From contig NC_061777.1 of assembly GCF_022458985.1 (NCBI RefSeq), forward strand, positions 14,349,668 to 14,413,667: a stretch of 64,000 nt of DNA. Reading direction: 5' to 3'. The stretch is from Mugil cephalus. Lineage: Eukaryota > Chordata > Actinopteri > Mugiliformes > Mugilidae. Shown here piece by piece: positions 23,001 through 35,600 of the stretch. The position numbers and the translations under genes are program-made. The notes under the pieces are model-generated. The model searched no databases, was not told the origin of the DNA, and saw nothing but the letters and a program-made list of their open reading frames with translations. Positions within the stretch are counted from its first letter, which is position 1, and each line of letters opens with the position of its first letter.

Positions 23001-26000
23001 CTGAGAGAAGGACGTTCACCGAGCATACTGGAGACGCTCACACACACACAAGCACACGGTAAACACATATAGTGTAGTAGTATTAGTAGTAGTAGTAGTA
23101 GTGTACACAAGGATAAAAGGCTAAAGCAAAGTAGCATCTAACGCATAGTGAAATCTCTCTTTGTTTCTGGTGCAGACTCGAGCTTGCTAAATGGAAAGAG
23201 CCTGAAACGGTCTTCAAGCAACACAAAAACAGATTCAACGAATCAGGACGGACCCCCGCCTGAGTACCTTCTCCCTGGCTCCTCAGAAAGACCCCTCATG
23301 GCCCTGCTGCCACACAGCTCCCAACCAGAGGTGCATAAACACCTGGAACCGGCTTGAATGTTTTGCTAGTTCTTTCAAACTCACACACTTTGTATTTGTC
23401 TCATCAGGCCCCCAGTTATGTGCGCGACCTGTCTCTCAGCTGTTGGAACCCGCCTCCAGGACACAGGAAGCTCCAGGGAGACTTCCTGTACATCACTGTG
23501 GTGACAATGGAGGGACGACGCTGCGACGTCACATCCTGTCCGAAAGGTTTCTTCCTCAATAGGTAAAGATGATAACTGACCTACTTCCTGTTGTGATGAA
23601 TCTAAAAATACACCTAACAACTGTCTGTTCTTTTTCATGTGAGACCCAGACTCATGTATGAGTGACACTATAAGACTTCAAATATGAATTGTTTTCTACA
23701 GGTCCACAGAAGATATGTTTGATCCTCGTCCTGTACAGTCTTCTCCAGTTTGTCACTGTTTCACTGACCTCCTCTGTCACGTCAGCCCTGCATTCAAGCA
23801 AACCTTCACCACACTCAAAAACAGGTAACATTATTGTCTTGCATAAAGCTGCAGACGAGTAACAGAAGAAAACACTGATTTAGTAAAATGTGACACAAAA
23901 AAAAAACGTTGTGGGTGCTTCTCCTTTATTTTTCAGGCCTCAGCAACCTCCAGCGGAGATTTTTCCTACTCCTTATCACACACTGAGCTGGCTCGGTCCT
24001 CCCTGCGCCTCGCGGACTCACAAGAACACCTTCAGCAGACTGGGAGTAGATGAACAGATAGCAACACAGGTTATTTAATGTTTGTTACAGTTCACAGACA
24101 GAAGTACACTGTTGGCAAGGACATTTGGAATAACTGTCTGTGTGTGTCATGTTTAGGCTCCAGACTGGAATGAGGAGTTGCAAGCTGCCAGAGATCTTCC
24201 AGTAGGAAGTCTGGAGGAGAGGCTGCAGAGAGACAAAGCTCTGCTACAGGTAACCACACAGGCTCCGCTTTAGCTTTGAGTTGCAGCGAGGCAGTTTCAA
24301 GTTTTTAATTTGTCTTCACCCCATGCTGTTTTCCTTAGATAAACAGCGCATTCGTGAGGGCCGTCATGCGGGGAGCAGAGAATGTGGTGGATGGCCTCGT
24401 TGAGTCAGTCAATGGGAACCCAGAGGACCCAGCTTTCCTGTGGGGTGGTCTGTTTATGAGCCAGGGGGCCGCAAGTGCTGTGTTCGGTGGTGAAAGAGGT
24501 CGCCGGTAAGAGAGACTACAAAAATTTTCCATTTTCTCTCATACATGTAAAAGGTACACCAAGTACATCATGGCCCGTGTTGTCTCTAATATAAGGATTA
24601 TAAAAAAAACATATTTTGCTTCATTTGTGCATTGGTACAAAGTACTTAAATCATTTATTTTGTACTTTCAGGGCTGCTCAGAGGCTGGAGCTTAAAGGTG
24701 TGCAGGCATACAGTGACCTGGAGGGGATTCAGGGGCTGCACACTCTACCTACAGCCATTGTAGACTACAGAGGTGTGCGTTTGTCTGCCCAGGGTCTTGC
24801 CCCTGGCTTGGAAGGCTCAGAGCAAGACCAGGAAACTAATCCTGCCTCAAGGTACACCACGCATGCTTAGTTTATGACAAGAGTATTGTAACCCACGCAC
24901 AACTGTGTTTGAACCAACTGTCATTCTCCTTCTGTTTACAGAGGTTTGCTGTATGGGGTAAATGCAGGACTGCAAGAGTCCGCCCAACGTAGAGAGCTAC
25001 TAGCACTCTTGGCTCACGCAGCCAAATCTCTTTCCCTCCAGAGACATGTTGTCGTGGCACCCAAGGGTCACAAGGTACCACTGTTCACCTCGGTGGATGC
25101 TCAGGGACTGCTGGGTGCAGACGGGAGGTTCTACATACTTGATGTGTTCAGGACCTTCCCAGCTGATGCCAACTTCTGTCCAGAGGTGGAGACAGAAAGT
25201 GAGACAATGACTGGAGAAGAGGAGAGTAACAAAAGCTGTAATGAGGATCAGGACAATGAAGGTGTTATGAGCAAAGGCTGGCCGGAGGATTATCATGCCA
25301 ACACGGGACTTCCAAAAAGCTTTTCTCACGGTCTTTGTAGACTGAGGCCAGAGCTGGTTCAGGCCTTCACCCAACACAAGTGAGTTCTGCACAAAAAGAT
25401 AAATATTTTAAGCTCAGTTTTTTTAGGTTTTTCATACAGTTTGACATTTGTTTATTATATTTAAGGCATTGCCAGTTCACTCAACGTGTCAGGGAGACGC
25501 TGGAGGAAAATGGAGGTTTTGAAGAATGTGCAACAGCAGGTAAGACGTGCTTCAGTACGTCTAACTGAACAGACAGCAAAATCACTGTTATACACACAGT
25601 GCCTGGAGCATTTGTATTTTATATAGTAGACAACTTGTTTTTATTGTTACAGGCGACTCTCGAGCCACTGATGCAGTACGAGCTGCATGTAAAGAAGTTG
25701 GCTCAGTTAGCGACATCATCTTTGAGATGCGCTTTAACCCAAGTGTTTTTTCTCCAGGTATACTGTCTAACTGCACACATGCATGAATATATACGCACGC
25801 ACACACCCACATCTTTGATTAGAACACATTATGACATGCTTCTTGTGCTTTGCATTCAGAGGTATCCATTCCTCCTAGTGAACATGCATCAGTGAAACTG
25901 CAGGAGAGGTTACTGAGGGAAGCTGCAGCTTTCATCATCACGCATCAGATACCAGCCTTTGTAAGTGGATCCATTGCTATCATGCTGGAACAAGCTTATC

Positions 26001-29000
26001 TTTAAGTTCAAATGAGACAAGCTCACCATATGCATATGCGTTTGCAGATTCAGTATTGTCTGCAAAGCAACGAGGCACCAATGGACAGCGCTTCTCTAAA
26101 ACAGGCGCTTCACCAGAAGGGCATCAACCTCCGCTACATGGGCCATGTGGTCAAGGCCATTACCCATTCAGAACACAGGGAGCGCCTGAGGCATATAATG
26201 GTTGGTTTAAACTTTCTTTTAAATTTAAACTACTCTTGTTATGTGACCACTATCTCAACAGTGCTTCTCTGTTTTCACCAGAGATCGGTCATAGGCGAAA
26301 TTTTCATCCGCTCAACAAGAAGAGTGTTCAACAGTTTCCTCCAGGTACTTTTCGTATTTTTTGAACTCCCATTCATTCCATGTTTGCTCGACTTAACATT
26401 GGTTGGAAAGAGCAGGTATGGGTGCACACATGTCCCAGAAAGAAATGAACTGCAGCCTCCGGTCATGTGTTCGTAGGGTGTGGACGTGCCGAGTCTCTCT
26501 GCAGCTGTCAGTCACTTCCTCGGCTGCCTATTGGTTCCCCACTTCACTCCCACTGCTGTAGGGGAAGACACGAAGAAGAAGTCAAGGCGGCGTGGCAGAG
26601 GGGCCGGGGCCTCAGAAAGTACACCATGGAGCACGCTCACAGGGGCTGACCTGTGGAGCCTCGTCTGTCAAGATGCTGTTGAAACATATAACATCTCCGA
26701 CTGCCTGGGGTAAGAACAAAGCCTTTGTTTGTTGACAGGTCATGTTATGCAATGACTCAGCGGGAGGAAAAAAATGCTGCACACTCCATATGCATTTTTC
26801 TTTTATTTGGATGACGTTTCTTCCCTCAGGCCTTCTTTGAGATCAACAATGGCCTGTATCGTTGAGGTTCAATGAATGTCTTCAAAAAATCTACTTTACT
26901 CTTACAGATCCGGTCCGAACCACCTGGTGGAGCACTACGGTCTTCAGAAGCTGTCTTTGCTCAGAGAATTCTGTTTAAAGACCGGAGTACAGGTAGCAGA
27001 TAGCTAAAAATATGGATTCAATCTTTTGAAATTAGGTACTAGAGCAACTGAAACACATGCTATACATTTTCAAGTAAGGGTTTAATTCCCTACAGGTTGT
27101 ATTAATTAGCTGCCAGGCAAAATCTGGTAAAGAAATGTTGAAATAAACTAAAAGAGAAATTCTGTTTGTTTACTTCACACCAGTTGAGACTGAGAGACTA
27201 CTGCCTCGACAACCAAAACAAAGCTCCCATTGGTCCGGACGACATCCTCAACATCTTCCCTGCTGTCAAGCATGTTCGCATGCCAACTACAGATGCTTCA
27301 AAAGCGTACCTGGCTGCACAGACCTTCATTCAGAAAGGTTGGTCATAAGGACTGGTTTACGTTATGTGTGATATAATTTGTGTAAATTGATTTTTTTTTT
27401 TAAAAAGTGCTATTGTGTATTTTACACCTGCAGGTCTGCTGGACCAGGCCTACGAGCGTTTGAAAGAAGCAACCTACCTTTACGGTAGGGTGTGTGATGA
27501 TCTGCACCCTGAGGCCTGCTACTGCCACAGCCTGTTGGCCATTACGGCCTTCCTGCAGGGGAAAACAGCTGAAGTAGGATTACAGCTCCATAACTTTTTA
27601 CAATTACTCTGTTGGTCAGACGCATACTTACTAAGCTGTGGTAGACAGTAATTAAATAAAATAATTAACTATGTTTACTTCATTTTAATTACTTATTAAT
27701 TAAATGCACCACATTTAATTGACTTAAGTAGGTTGTTGACCAAAAATGTGGTCACATTTTACTTGCCTACTTACACTTTTGATAGTTTAAGCACATTTGT
27801 TTTGATAGCGTGTGCTGCAACACAGTGGGAATCATTATGGTGTGTTCAAGTGATTCTTAAAGTATCTGATACTGACTTTAAATTTCCCGTCATAACTGTG
27901 ACCTCCTCTGTCCTCAAGGCTCGCAGTGTCCAGCTGAAAACAGTGGTGATCAGTGAGAGGGTGCTTGGCTTTGACCACCCCAACACTATCCAGCAATATG
28001 TGAGTGTAGCTACACGTCTGTGTATTAAAGAATGCTCTTCGCCCAGGCATCACAGTGCAAATAATATTCTTGTTGTATTGTGTGTAGACACTGTTGGCTG
28101 TGTACATGTATGCTGGAGGGGAGATTGCCCTGGCTAAGAAGTGTCTTCTCAGAGCTCGTCTGCTAATGCTGACCATCCATGGAGAGGACCATCCGTACAC
28201 CGCAACACTGGATGTAGGTTGCAGCAAATTAAAAAATACTTCAGTGACACAATCTCAGAGCAGATAATACTGGTGAGATGTAATTAATATAATATACATG
28301 CACAAATATGCTCTGTTGTTTTCTTACAGAGCTGTCTTGGGCTGTTGCTGTTAGAAGATCAGACAGGGCAGTTTGTAAAGAATGCCCTAAGACTTAACAT
28401 ATCCTTCTTCGGCCTGACTAATCTGCACACTGCTCTCAGGTAACATGTCGTTTATAGCCGGCACTGATATTTTGTTTAATAAGTCTGTTACATTTTGTCG
28501 TCATCACAATTTCTTTCCTTGTGCGTGCAGTCAGCACCTGCTGGCCGTGTGGATGTGCAATAAAGGTGACTACAGAAGCGCCATGACGCATGAGAAGGAG
28601 GCCCTCTTTGCTTTTACCTCATTGGTTAGTAACTGTGTGGGAGAAAGTGAAGTGTAGTGACTGTGCGTGCGCGTCATCTCACGTTTGTTTTTTTTCCACT
28701 TAGTTAGGAGAGGATCATGAACAGACACGCAGCAGCAAAGAGTTCCTGTGCATCATAACAAAACAAGCAGTGACGGTGGAGCGCACCCTGAGGCAGGCAG
28801 GAGCCGACGGCACGGAGCAGACGGTGGAGGTATGTGCCAGAGCTCATCTCCTTCTCAGCCTCACAAAGAAAACAGGAAAGTGTGTTTGATCTCCCCGTCC
28901 TCTCTGTCCCCAGTGTCTACCCCCATCTTCTGAGGCCATTCTGGAGCAGATAGTTCTGGTTACTGGGATCAGGAAGATTACAAAGAGGTAAAACATAATT

Positions 29001-29819
29001 TTATGTAATTTTATGTATCCTGCTACAGACGTGCTGTTATTCTCCATGATGTAAATGATCATCTTTCTGAGGCCCTTGATTTGAAGACTTTAGTAAATAT
29101 ATAAAAATAAATATATGACACATGTTTGTACAGTACTTACAACTAAAACAGACTCTCAGATTATGTTTTTAAATGCATTTAGATCCAGTAGCATTTAATT
29201 TGGACTGTTTTTTTGCTAATTAGAACCCACTCATGCTTTATTGTGCTTTCACAGTGACAGGTTCCAGGAGTACAAGAAGAAACACAAAGAATTGAAGGCT
29301 GCAGTTGCAAAGGAACTAGGTCTTCAAATGCCCAAGGATCTTTTCACCTCGGAGCTTGTGAATGGAGGAGAGAAAAGCTCAGATCAGGCATCGGGATGCA
29401 GCGTAGACGCTGAGGATGGAGGAAGTCCAGCAGCCAGCCCCAGTGAGAATGAAAAGGAGCAGCCTGTGGAGGCGTCTGGGGATGATCGTGCTGCTGAATC
29501 TTCGGCTAACGGCCATGTGGAGCCAGCAGAGCAGAGCCAGAAAGAGGAGAAAACAGACGTAGACAGTGACAGAGCAGAGTCAGGCGTTCAGGTCAAAACA
29601 CTAAATGGAGCAACGTGCAATGAGATGAAGTCAGGCTCAGGTGAGAAAAACGGTGAAATTAACGGAGCGGTGGACATCATTGCGAGTCCATCAGCCCCTA
29701 AGACTAAGAAGACCTGGGCAGATGTTGTTGTTTCAAAAGGGGCCGCAGTCAATGGAGCGGGAGGCAAAGCCGACGTAGCAGGAGGTAGTGTCGCCGCCAA
29801 TGGAACAGCTGAGGAGTGA
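20085..29819 (+). CDS. clustered mitochondria protein homologue (CLUH family, diverged paralogue)
   Basis: CLU proteins are cytosolic RNA-binding proteins that bind mRNAs for mitochondrial proteins and keep mitochondria distributed. Coding exons: 20085-20133, 21690-21799, 22070-22241, 22921-23058, 23176-23330, 23408-23562, 23702-23824, 23937-24069, 24157-24249, 24339-24505, 24672-24851, 24942-25379, 25466-25539, 25653-25757, 25860-25960, 26048-26200, 26282-26344, 26477-26709, 26908-26992, 27184-27337, 27434-27573, 27919-27999, 28088-28213, 28330-28439, 28531-28624, 28704-28829, 28914-28987 and 29255-29819. Phases agree and give 1398 residues (human CLUH 1309). Seen: ubiquitin-like CLU-N region (FSVKI...VEPFELQ), WNPPPGHRKLQGD, the Clu core GADGRFYILDVFRTFPADANF, then C-terminal TPR repeats (GFDHPNTIQ, GEDHPYTAT, GEDHEQTRSS). 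The tail is acidic and ends near KKTWADVVV. Divergence from human CLUH suggests a paralogue rather than the direct orthologue. The extreme N-terminus is less certain. Confidence 0.9.
23072..23101. repeat. (AGT)n microsatellite
   Basis: Trinucleotide run in an intron of the CLUH-family gene, just after the exon ending at 23058. Simple repeat only. Confidence 0.85.
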
Positions 29820-30039
29820 ACACATAGCAAGAAAGGTGTTGCAGTCCAGTATTCTGAAGTCACTACTGTAAGATAAAACTCTCCCAGGATCCTTGTGTAG
29901 ATGTGATCTGATCCAGTGAACAAGGACGGAATAAAATGAGAGAGGATGAGAGGATGAGAATTATTTGGTGTTTGAAGCATTACACTATTACTGATGCTGG
30001 GAGAGGGCTGTAATGTTGAGCCATTGTTTTTTTTCCAAC

Positions 30040-30045
30040 AATAAA
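30040..30045 (+). terminator. polyadenylation signal of the CLUH-family gene
   Basis: AATAAA about 220 bases after the stop codon, followed by a T-rich and GT-rich stretch (CTGGTC...GTGTGCCTTTTTGTC). It is a typical end of a short 3' untranslated region. Confidence 0.8.
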
Positions 30046-30208
30046 CTTTTTACTCTGGTCTATCAAACGTGTGCCTTTTTGTCATTTATGTAACCGGACA
30101 GAATAAATGAACACATGACTTATAAAGGTGTGAATGTAAATGTTTCCAGTAGCTCAGTAGTACAAGAACCAACCTGAATCAAAGCAATAGTTTATTTAAA
30201 AACTGTGA

Positions 30209-30214
30209 TTTATT
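30209..30214 (-). terminator. srrd: srrd polyadenylation signal
   Basis: AATAAA on the minus strand about 50 bases past the srrd stop codon. A second copy lies at 30191-30196. The srrd and CLUH 3' ends converge here with about 150 bases between their signals. Confidence 0.6.
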
Positions 30215-30263
30215 AATGACCACATATATATAAAAAAAAGTCCAGTAGTGTCCATGTCTTGTC

Positions 30264-31788
30264 TCAGCTCTGCATTTCCTTCAATATAATCTCCAAATCA
30301 GGGCAGTGTTGGTACTGTGGTTCAGGTGACTCTCCCCATGTAGACAGCGGGAGTCCATTAAGGCTGCTGAAAGGAAATGTGATGACCGATGTGTCACCGA
30401 AGATGTCAATGAACCGGGATGGACAGGGCAGCTCCTTCTCCACGCACAAATCCACCGCCTTGCTGATGTAGCTGTAGTCCCGCTTGAACTCTCTCTCAAT
30501 CGCCCTGTTGGCGCGACAGACAGCAAACGTCACCTCACCTCTCCTTCCAAATTCTTAGACATCACCTCCAACCGTGCATGTCCTGTACAAACCTCTCCCT
30601 CATGCCACTGAAGCTGTTTCCAATGATTATCACCCGAGACAGAGACTGCACACTCCAGTTTTTCCAAAGCAGGTTGTTGTACAATGCTTTCCCGCAATGC
30701 ATCAGGTAAAAGAGTGTGGGCTTAGTTGCCAGACGCTTCCCCTCCTGCACAACACAGTGAGACACAATACTATTTTTTATTTGTGAAGCTATGGAGCTAT
30801 AGTTTGAAAAAACACTGCAACTTAAATTTTTATACAGATAAGCCATAACACTTTCACCACTGACAGGCGATCATGCATGATCCACAGTATTCACGGGTAT
30901 TAGACAGGTGGTCATAATGTTGTGGCTAATTGGTGTATTTATGGTATGTATTAAATAGCACTGGCACGATCCACTTTTCTCCACACTATACACACAAATT
31001 CACTTATCTGAGAACATAAAGAAGCTCAGTGACCCAACAACATACCTCATTCTCTGTGAGCACAGTCAGACCCAGTTCTCTTAAAACGTCCCTCTCGGCA
31101 GAGGAGAAAGCAGGATCATAAACAGAGCAGTCCTTCAGTGGAATCTAAACGGAAACGTCTTGTGAGATAACAGAGTTCATCATGAACAGGTTCCCTTTCA
31201 GATGTTCGGTACCCCTGACCTGTCCGGCTTCCAGCAGCAGCAGCAACATGGCGAGCTGGTAGCGGGCTGAGACACAGGAGGAAAAGGAGCCGAGGCCAAA
31301 ACACACACACTCCAGCTGTTGACACAATCTGCTCCTTTCCGGCTGTTCCTCAGTGACCTGGTTCTCTGGAGGTTCGGGGAGGGATGCTGATCCTGCCACC
31401 ACCAGGAGCTGCTCTGAGGACGAGAACCACGACCATGAGTCACTGCCCTGCAAGATAAATCTGTCCTCTACCAAACCAAATGTTTGATTACTTGTCCAGT
31501 ACACTCACCTTTCCACTCTTGCCAAAACTCCTCACATCTTAGCTCAGACCTGCAGAGGAGATTTTACACAGGTCTGTGGTTAAGGTGTGCATTCATTCGC
31601 AGTTTGCTCAAAGTGTTACAGCTGGCTTAGACTTCTTACACTGTGTCTCTGATCCGTTTCACAACTTTTCCAGTATCCAGCTGTTCCTGGCAACATGTTG
31701 AAGCTGAAGACACATGAATGGACTTTGATTTTCTCGCTGCCCCTTTTCGTCGGCTCGCCACCTGCCACTCCTCTCCGGCGTCCGACAT
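30264..31788 (-). CDS. srrd: SRR1-like protein SRRD
   Basis: Vertebrate relative of plant SRR1, a protein linked to clock and light signalling; the vertebrate role is poorly defined. Coding exons in order: 31640-31788, 31509-31549, 31220-31413, 31046-31144, 30593-30744 and 30264-30504. Phases agree and give 291 residues. The start [16 protein letters not shown] is followed by a basic stretch, then the SRR1 domain: [70 protein letters not shown]. The C-terminus is [14 protein letters not shown]...[10 protein letters not shown]. The second exon is only 41 bases. The first reading of the third exon meets a stop unless the inner acceptor at 31414 (CGTCCTCAG) is used. The second-last intron uses donor GAG|GTTTGT. 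Confidence 0.93.
30831..30940. mobile_element. minimal Tc1-like remnant in an srrd intron
   Basis: Only the two ends of the same Tc1-like family remain. The left is ATACAGATAAGCCATAACAC...CACTGACAGG and the right is GACAGGTGGTCATAATGTTGTGGCTAATTGGTGTAT; they are inverted copies of each other. About 110 bp survive of an element of roughly 1.6 kb. It is an end-to-end deletion derivative similar in build to a MITE. Confidence 0.7.
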
Positions 31789-32258
31789 TTATGTTAATTC
31801 ACCGGTACGCAGACATTCCATCAAAAACACTTTTCTTACCAAAGCTATCACTGACTTGCTGTTTGCTTTTAGCGAGCATGTGAGACTATTTTGAGTGCAA
31901 CACACGATTCTTCTTCCGGTGTATCACCATTGACTGTACTCTTCGATACTTATTTTATTTTTCGATAATATTATGGGGCCGATCATTTTACTGTAGAAAT
32001 AAAAATATGAAATCCTGAAAACTACTGCGATAAGAACATAGTTAATTATTTTGTGAGAACCAGGTGCCATTGGATTTATGTATTGTTTTAATATTGTTAA
32101 CTACCGTGACCGTAACTACCAACATACAACACCATGTATTTTCCTGTTATTTAAGTGTTTTATAATTATAAGGGAGCGATAAACCTTATGTTTGATAATA
32201 TTTGGTTGATTATGTTTGGAGGGAGCGCGGAACCTTTTTGGTGTAACACAACCATAAC
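31789..32258. promoter_or_regulatory. shared upstream region of srrd and tfip11
   Basis: The two genes start head to head and the space holds both promoters. An ETS-type site (ACCGGAAG on the minus strand) lies at 31913-31920 toward srrd and another (CCGGAAGT on the plus strand) at 32259-32266 toward tfip11. Each points in the direction of its own gene. No TATA box was seen at the expected places. No other gene fits between. Confidence 0.55.
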
Positions 32259-32371
32259 CCGGAAGTGTTTGTGTTGTCGACTGTTTAACGAAGACGTGAG
32301 CTGGATTATCTCTTATTACTACCACATAAGAAATGATGTATTATTGATCTCGAATCTTAAACAGAGCTTCA
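32259..32371 (+). other. tfip11: tfip11 untranslated first exon
   Basis: Begins around an ETS-type site (CCGGAAGT, 32259-32266) and ends in a donor GCTTCAG|GTATGT at 32371. The start codon exon follows at 32638. The true transcription start is not determined. Confidence 0.5.
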
Positions 32372-32639
32372 GGTATGTCGGAGAAAAATATTTTTTCATT
32401 TCCCCACTTTCACTTGACTTTCTTTGTATAAATCGGGCAATTTCTGTTACATTAGCTACCTAATGATAGCTATGGCTCGTTAGCTTACGCATTTTCCCTG
32501 AAGTTTTAGACACATAACGCGGGGCTTGTATCAACACATAGTGTTTATGGCCAAGGGTATGTTTGTGGTTTAGTCTTAGTTTTTCCCCCCTGTTTCTGCT
32601 TTAACCGGTCGGTGATTTTGTTTATTAAAAATTTCAGAC

Positions 32640-35600
32640 ATGTCTATGTCCCACCTGTACGGGCGGGGAGAGGAAGAGGAGGAAGGTGTGGAGATTGAGA
32701 GATTTGAGGTGACAGAGTGGGACCTGGCCAATGAGTTTAACCCAGAACGTCGCAGATTCAGACAGACCAAGGAGCAGGCCACCTATGGCATCTGGGCCGA
32801 CAGAGATTCAGACGAAGATGAGAGGCCTAGCTTTGGTGGCAAGAAGTAAGACACGTTTATGTTGGTGCCCCAGTGTTTAATTGTAACTTTAACAAGTCGC
32901 AGCATAACAGGTTAATTGTCCATATTTATTTTTGGTTAGATCTAAAGACTATAGTGCACCAGTGAACTTTGTGAGTGCTGGTCTGCGTAAGACTGCTGCT
33001 GAGGAGAAGCAGCAGCAAAAAGAAGGAGACTCTGATGAATCTGATGAGGAGTCTCCTGCAGCACCACCCCCTCCTCGTGGCACTGCACCCAAAAAACTTC
33101 AGATGGTAAATTTGTGTGCATTTTCTACCTATTAATTCAGAGTAATTCCTTACAGGCAAATTAAGGTACAATGATCTGATTCGTCCATAATGTGTCATTT
33201 TGCCAGGGTACTTTCCGAGGACATCAGTCGCAGAGGTTTGCAGGTGGCATACAGTCTGGAAAAGGCATTGGCAGCTGGGAGAAGCACACCAGGGGAATTG
33301 GGCAAAAACTTCTGCAGAAAATGGGCTACCAACCAGGAAAAGGCCTGGGCAAGAATGCTCAAGGTGGGTAGGCTCTTCTATTATTGAGAATGTTTTTAAT
33401 ATAATTTGTGTGTATTACAGCAAAATAGAGCCGATATTCTTTAATATATCACTCTGTCATTGCTGCAGGTATTGTAAACCCTATTGAAGCAAAAGTTCGT
33501 AAAGGAAAGGGAGCTGTCGGTGCTTATGGCAATGAGCGAACCCAACAGAGCCTTCAGGACTTTCCTGTGGTTGACTCGGAAGAAGAGGAAGAAAAGGTAT
33601 GCAACTGACAAAAAGTGTCTTTCCCTTTTTCTATTTAAACCACAGTTGTTGATGATAACAAAGCAGAAATGTTGTTGCCAATACTTTTATTTTTTCTGCC
33701 TGTGTAGGAGTTTCAGAAGGAACTAGGCCAGTGGCGTAAAGATCCTGCAGGGCCTGCTGGAAAGAAGAAACCCAAGTACTCCTACAGAACTGCAGATGAG
33801 CTGATGGCTAAAGGCAAAGTGGCGGGAAGGAGCACAGCTGCATCCGCTGGAGAGCTGGCTCAAGTTAAGGTATGTCTTGTTTCTTTGCTCCTGCCTCATA
33901 TCTTTATGACACAACAGCAATATTCAGGATGTAAACTCTGACAATATTATGATATAGAGTATTAATGTGACTGTAATGATGGCTTCTGTTTTTGTTTTTG
34001 AATCTCATTTACCCCTTATTTTTCTTCTTGTTTCTAGGTAATAGATATGACTGGAAGAGAGCAAAAGGTTTACTACAGTTACAGTCAGATGTCCAACAAG
34101 CACAGCGTTCCCGATGAAGGCCCTCCAAGCATGTCAACTCGGGATCAGAAGGGAACAAGCTTTGCTCTTCCTGAGCTTGAACATAACCTGCAGCTGCTGA
34201 TAGACCTCACAGAACAGGACATATTACAGGTATATAGAATGTAAAGTGTGGGTTTACAACAGGGACCAATGAATAATTATTAATAGATCATAAACTTGAA
34301 GTTGTATTATGATTTTGCAGTTTCTACAATATACCACTTTATTCTACCAACCACTGACTTTCTTCTGTTTCTTCATATAAACCCTTCTATAGTCTGCCAG
34401 GCGTCTGCAGCATGAAAAAGATGTGGTTGTGTCTCTGAGCCATGAATCAGTAGCATTGCAGAGCAGACTGGATGCAGAGCAAGATTCCATCCAGCGAATG
34501 GAAGCCGTACTAGCACTGGTGGAGCGCTTTCCTTCAGGGGAGACGGCACCGGGGGAGGGACCCACCCTGCAGGTCCATATACAATAAACCCACTGACTAA
34601 CTACACTAACTAACTACACATCTGGCTTCTCAGTTTATTAGTTCTGGGTTTTACATACCCATATAAGTAATTTGGAATTCCCTTCTCTTTGTTCAGGAGT
34701 GTGCTCGGATATTTGAGACCTTACAAACAGATTATTATGAAGAATACAAGACAATGGGCTTGTCAGACCTGGCTGTAGCTGTTGTGCATCCGTTACTCAA
34801 AGAGAAACTTCGTTCCTGGGACCCGCTGAAGGTATACTTTTGTAGTTATCTTCATTTGAGGTACTTTATACCCATTACTGTGTTACAAACATCACTAATT
34901 AAACTACATTGTTCTTTGATTATTTCAGGACAGCTCTTACTGTCTGGAGGACATTGGTCAGTGGAGAGCGATCCTTGAATCTCGAGACTTCCACTCCAGT
35001 GGCCCGGATTCAAATATGGATTCTTACCACAGGTCACAGACACATACATATTAATCTCTCATTGTTTATGTGGATAAATTGCACAGGCTAGGTATACAGG
35101 CTGTGTTTCAATTAATGTTTTTGAAATGTGTGTTCTGCCTTTCTTGCTGCAGACTATTATGGGAAGTGTGGATCCCAGTGATGCGGCCATGTGTGTCAAA
35201 CTGGCAGCCTCGTATGGTCGGGCCAATGGTGGACTGTGTAGAAGTGTGGGCTCCTCTTCTGCCCTTGTGGATCCTGGACCACATGTTGGAGCAGCTGATC
35301 TTACCCCGACTACAGCGAGAGGCATGTCAGATGAGGAGAAACTTTTCTTATCAGTAGTGACTTGGTTTAATGCTTTCAAGACATCCAAATCATGTTTCTC
35401 GCATGTAAATCTTTTATTCCGCTTTTCCTGTTTAATAGGTGGATAACTGGAACCCGTTAACCGACACAGTGCCTATCCACTCCTGGATCCACCCATGGCT
35501 GCCTCTGCTTCAATCACGCCTGGAGCCTCTTTACCCACCAATTAGGAGCAAACTATCCAATGCCTTGCAGAGGTGGCATCCCAGCGACACCTCAGCCCGC

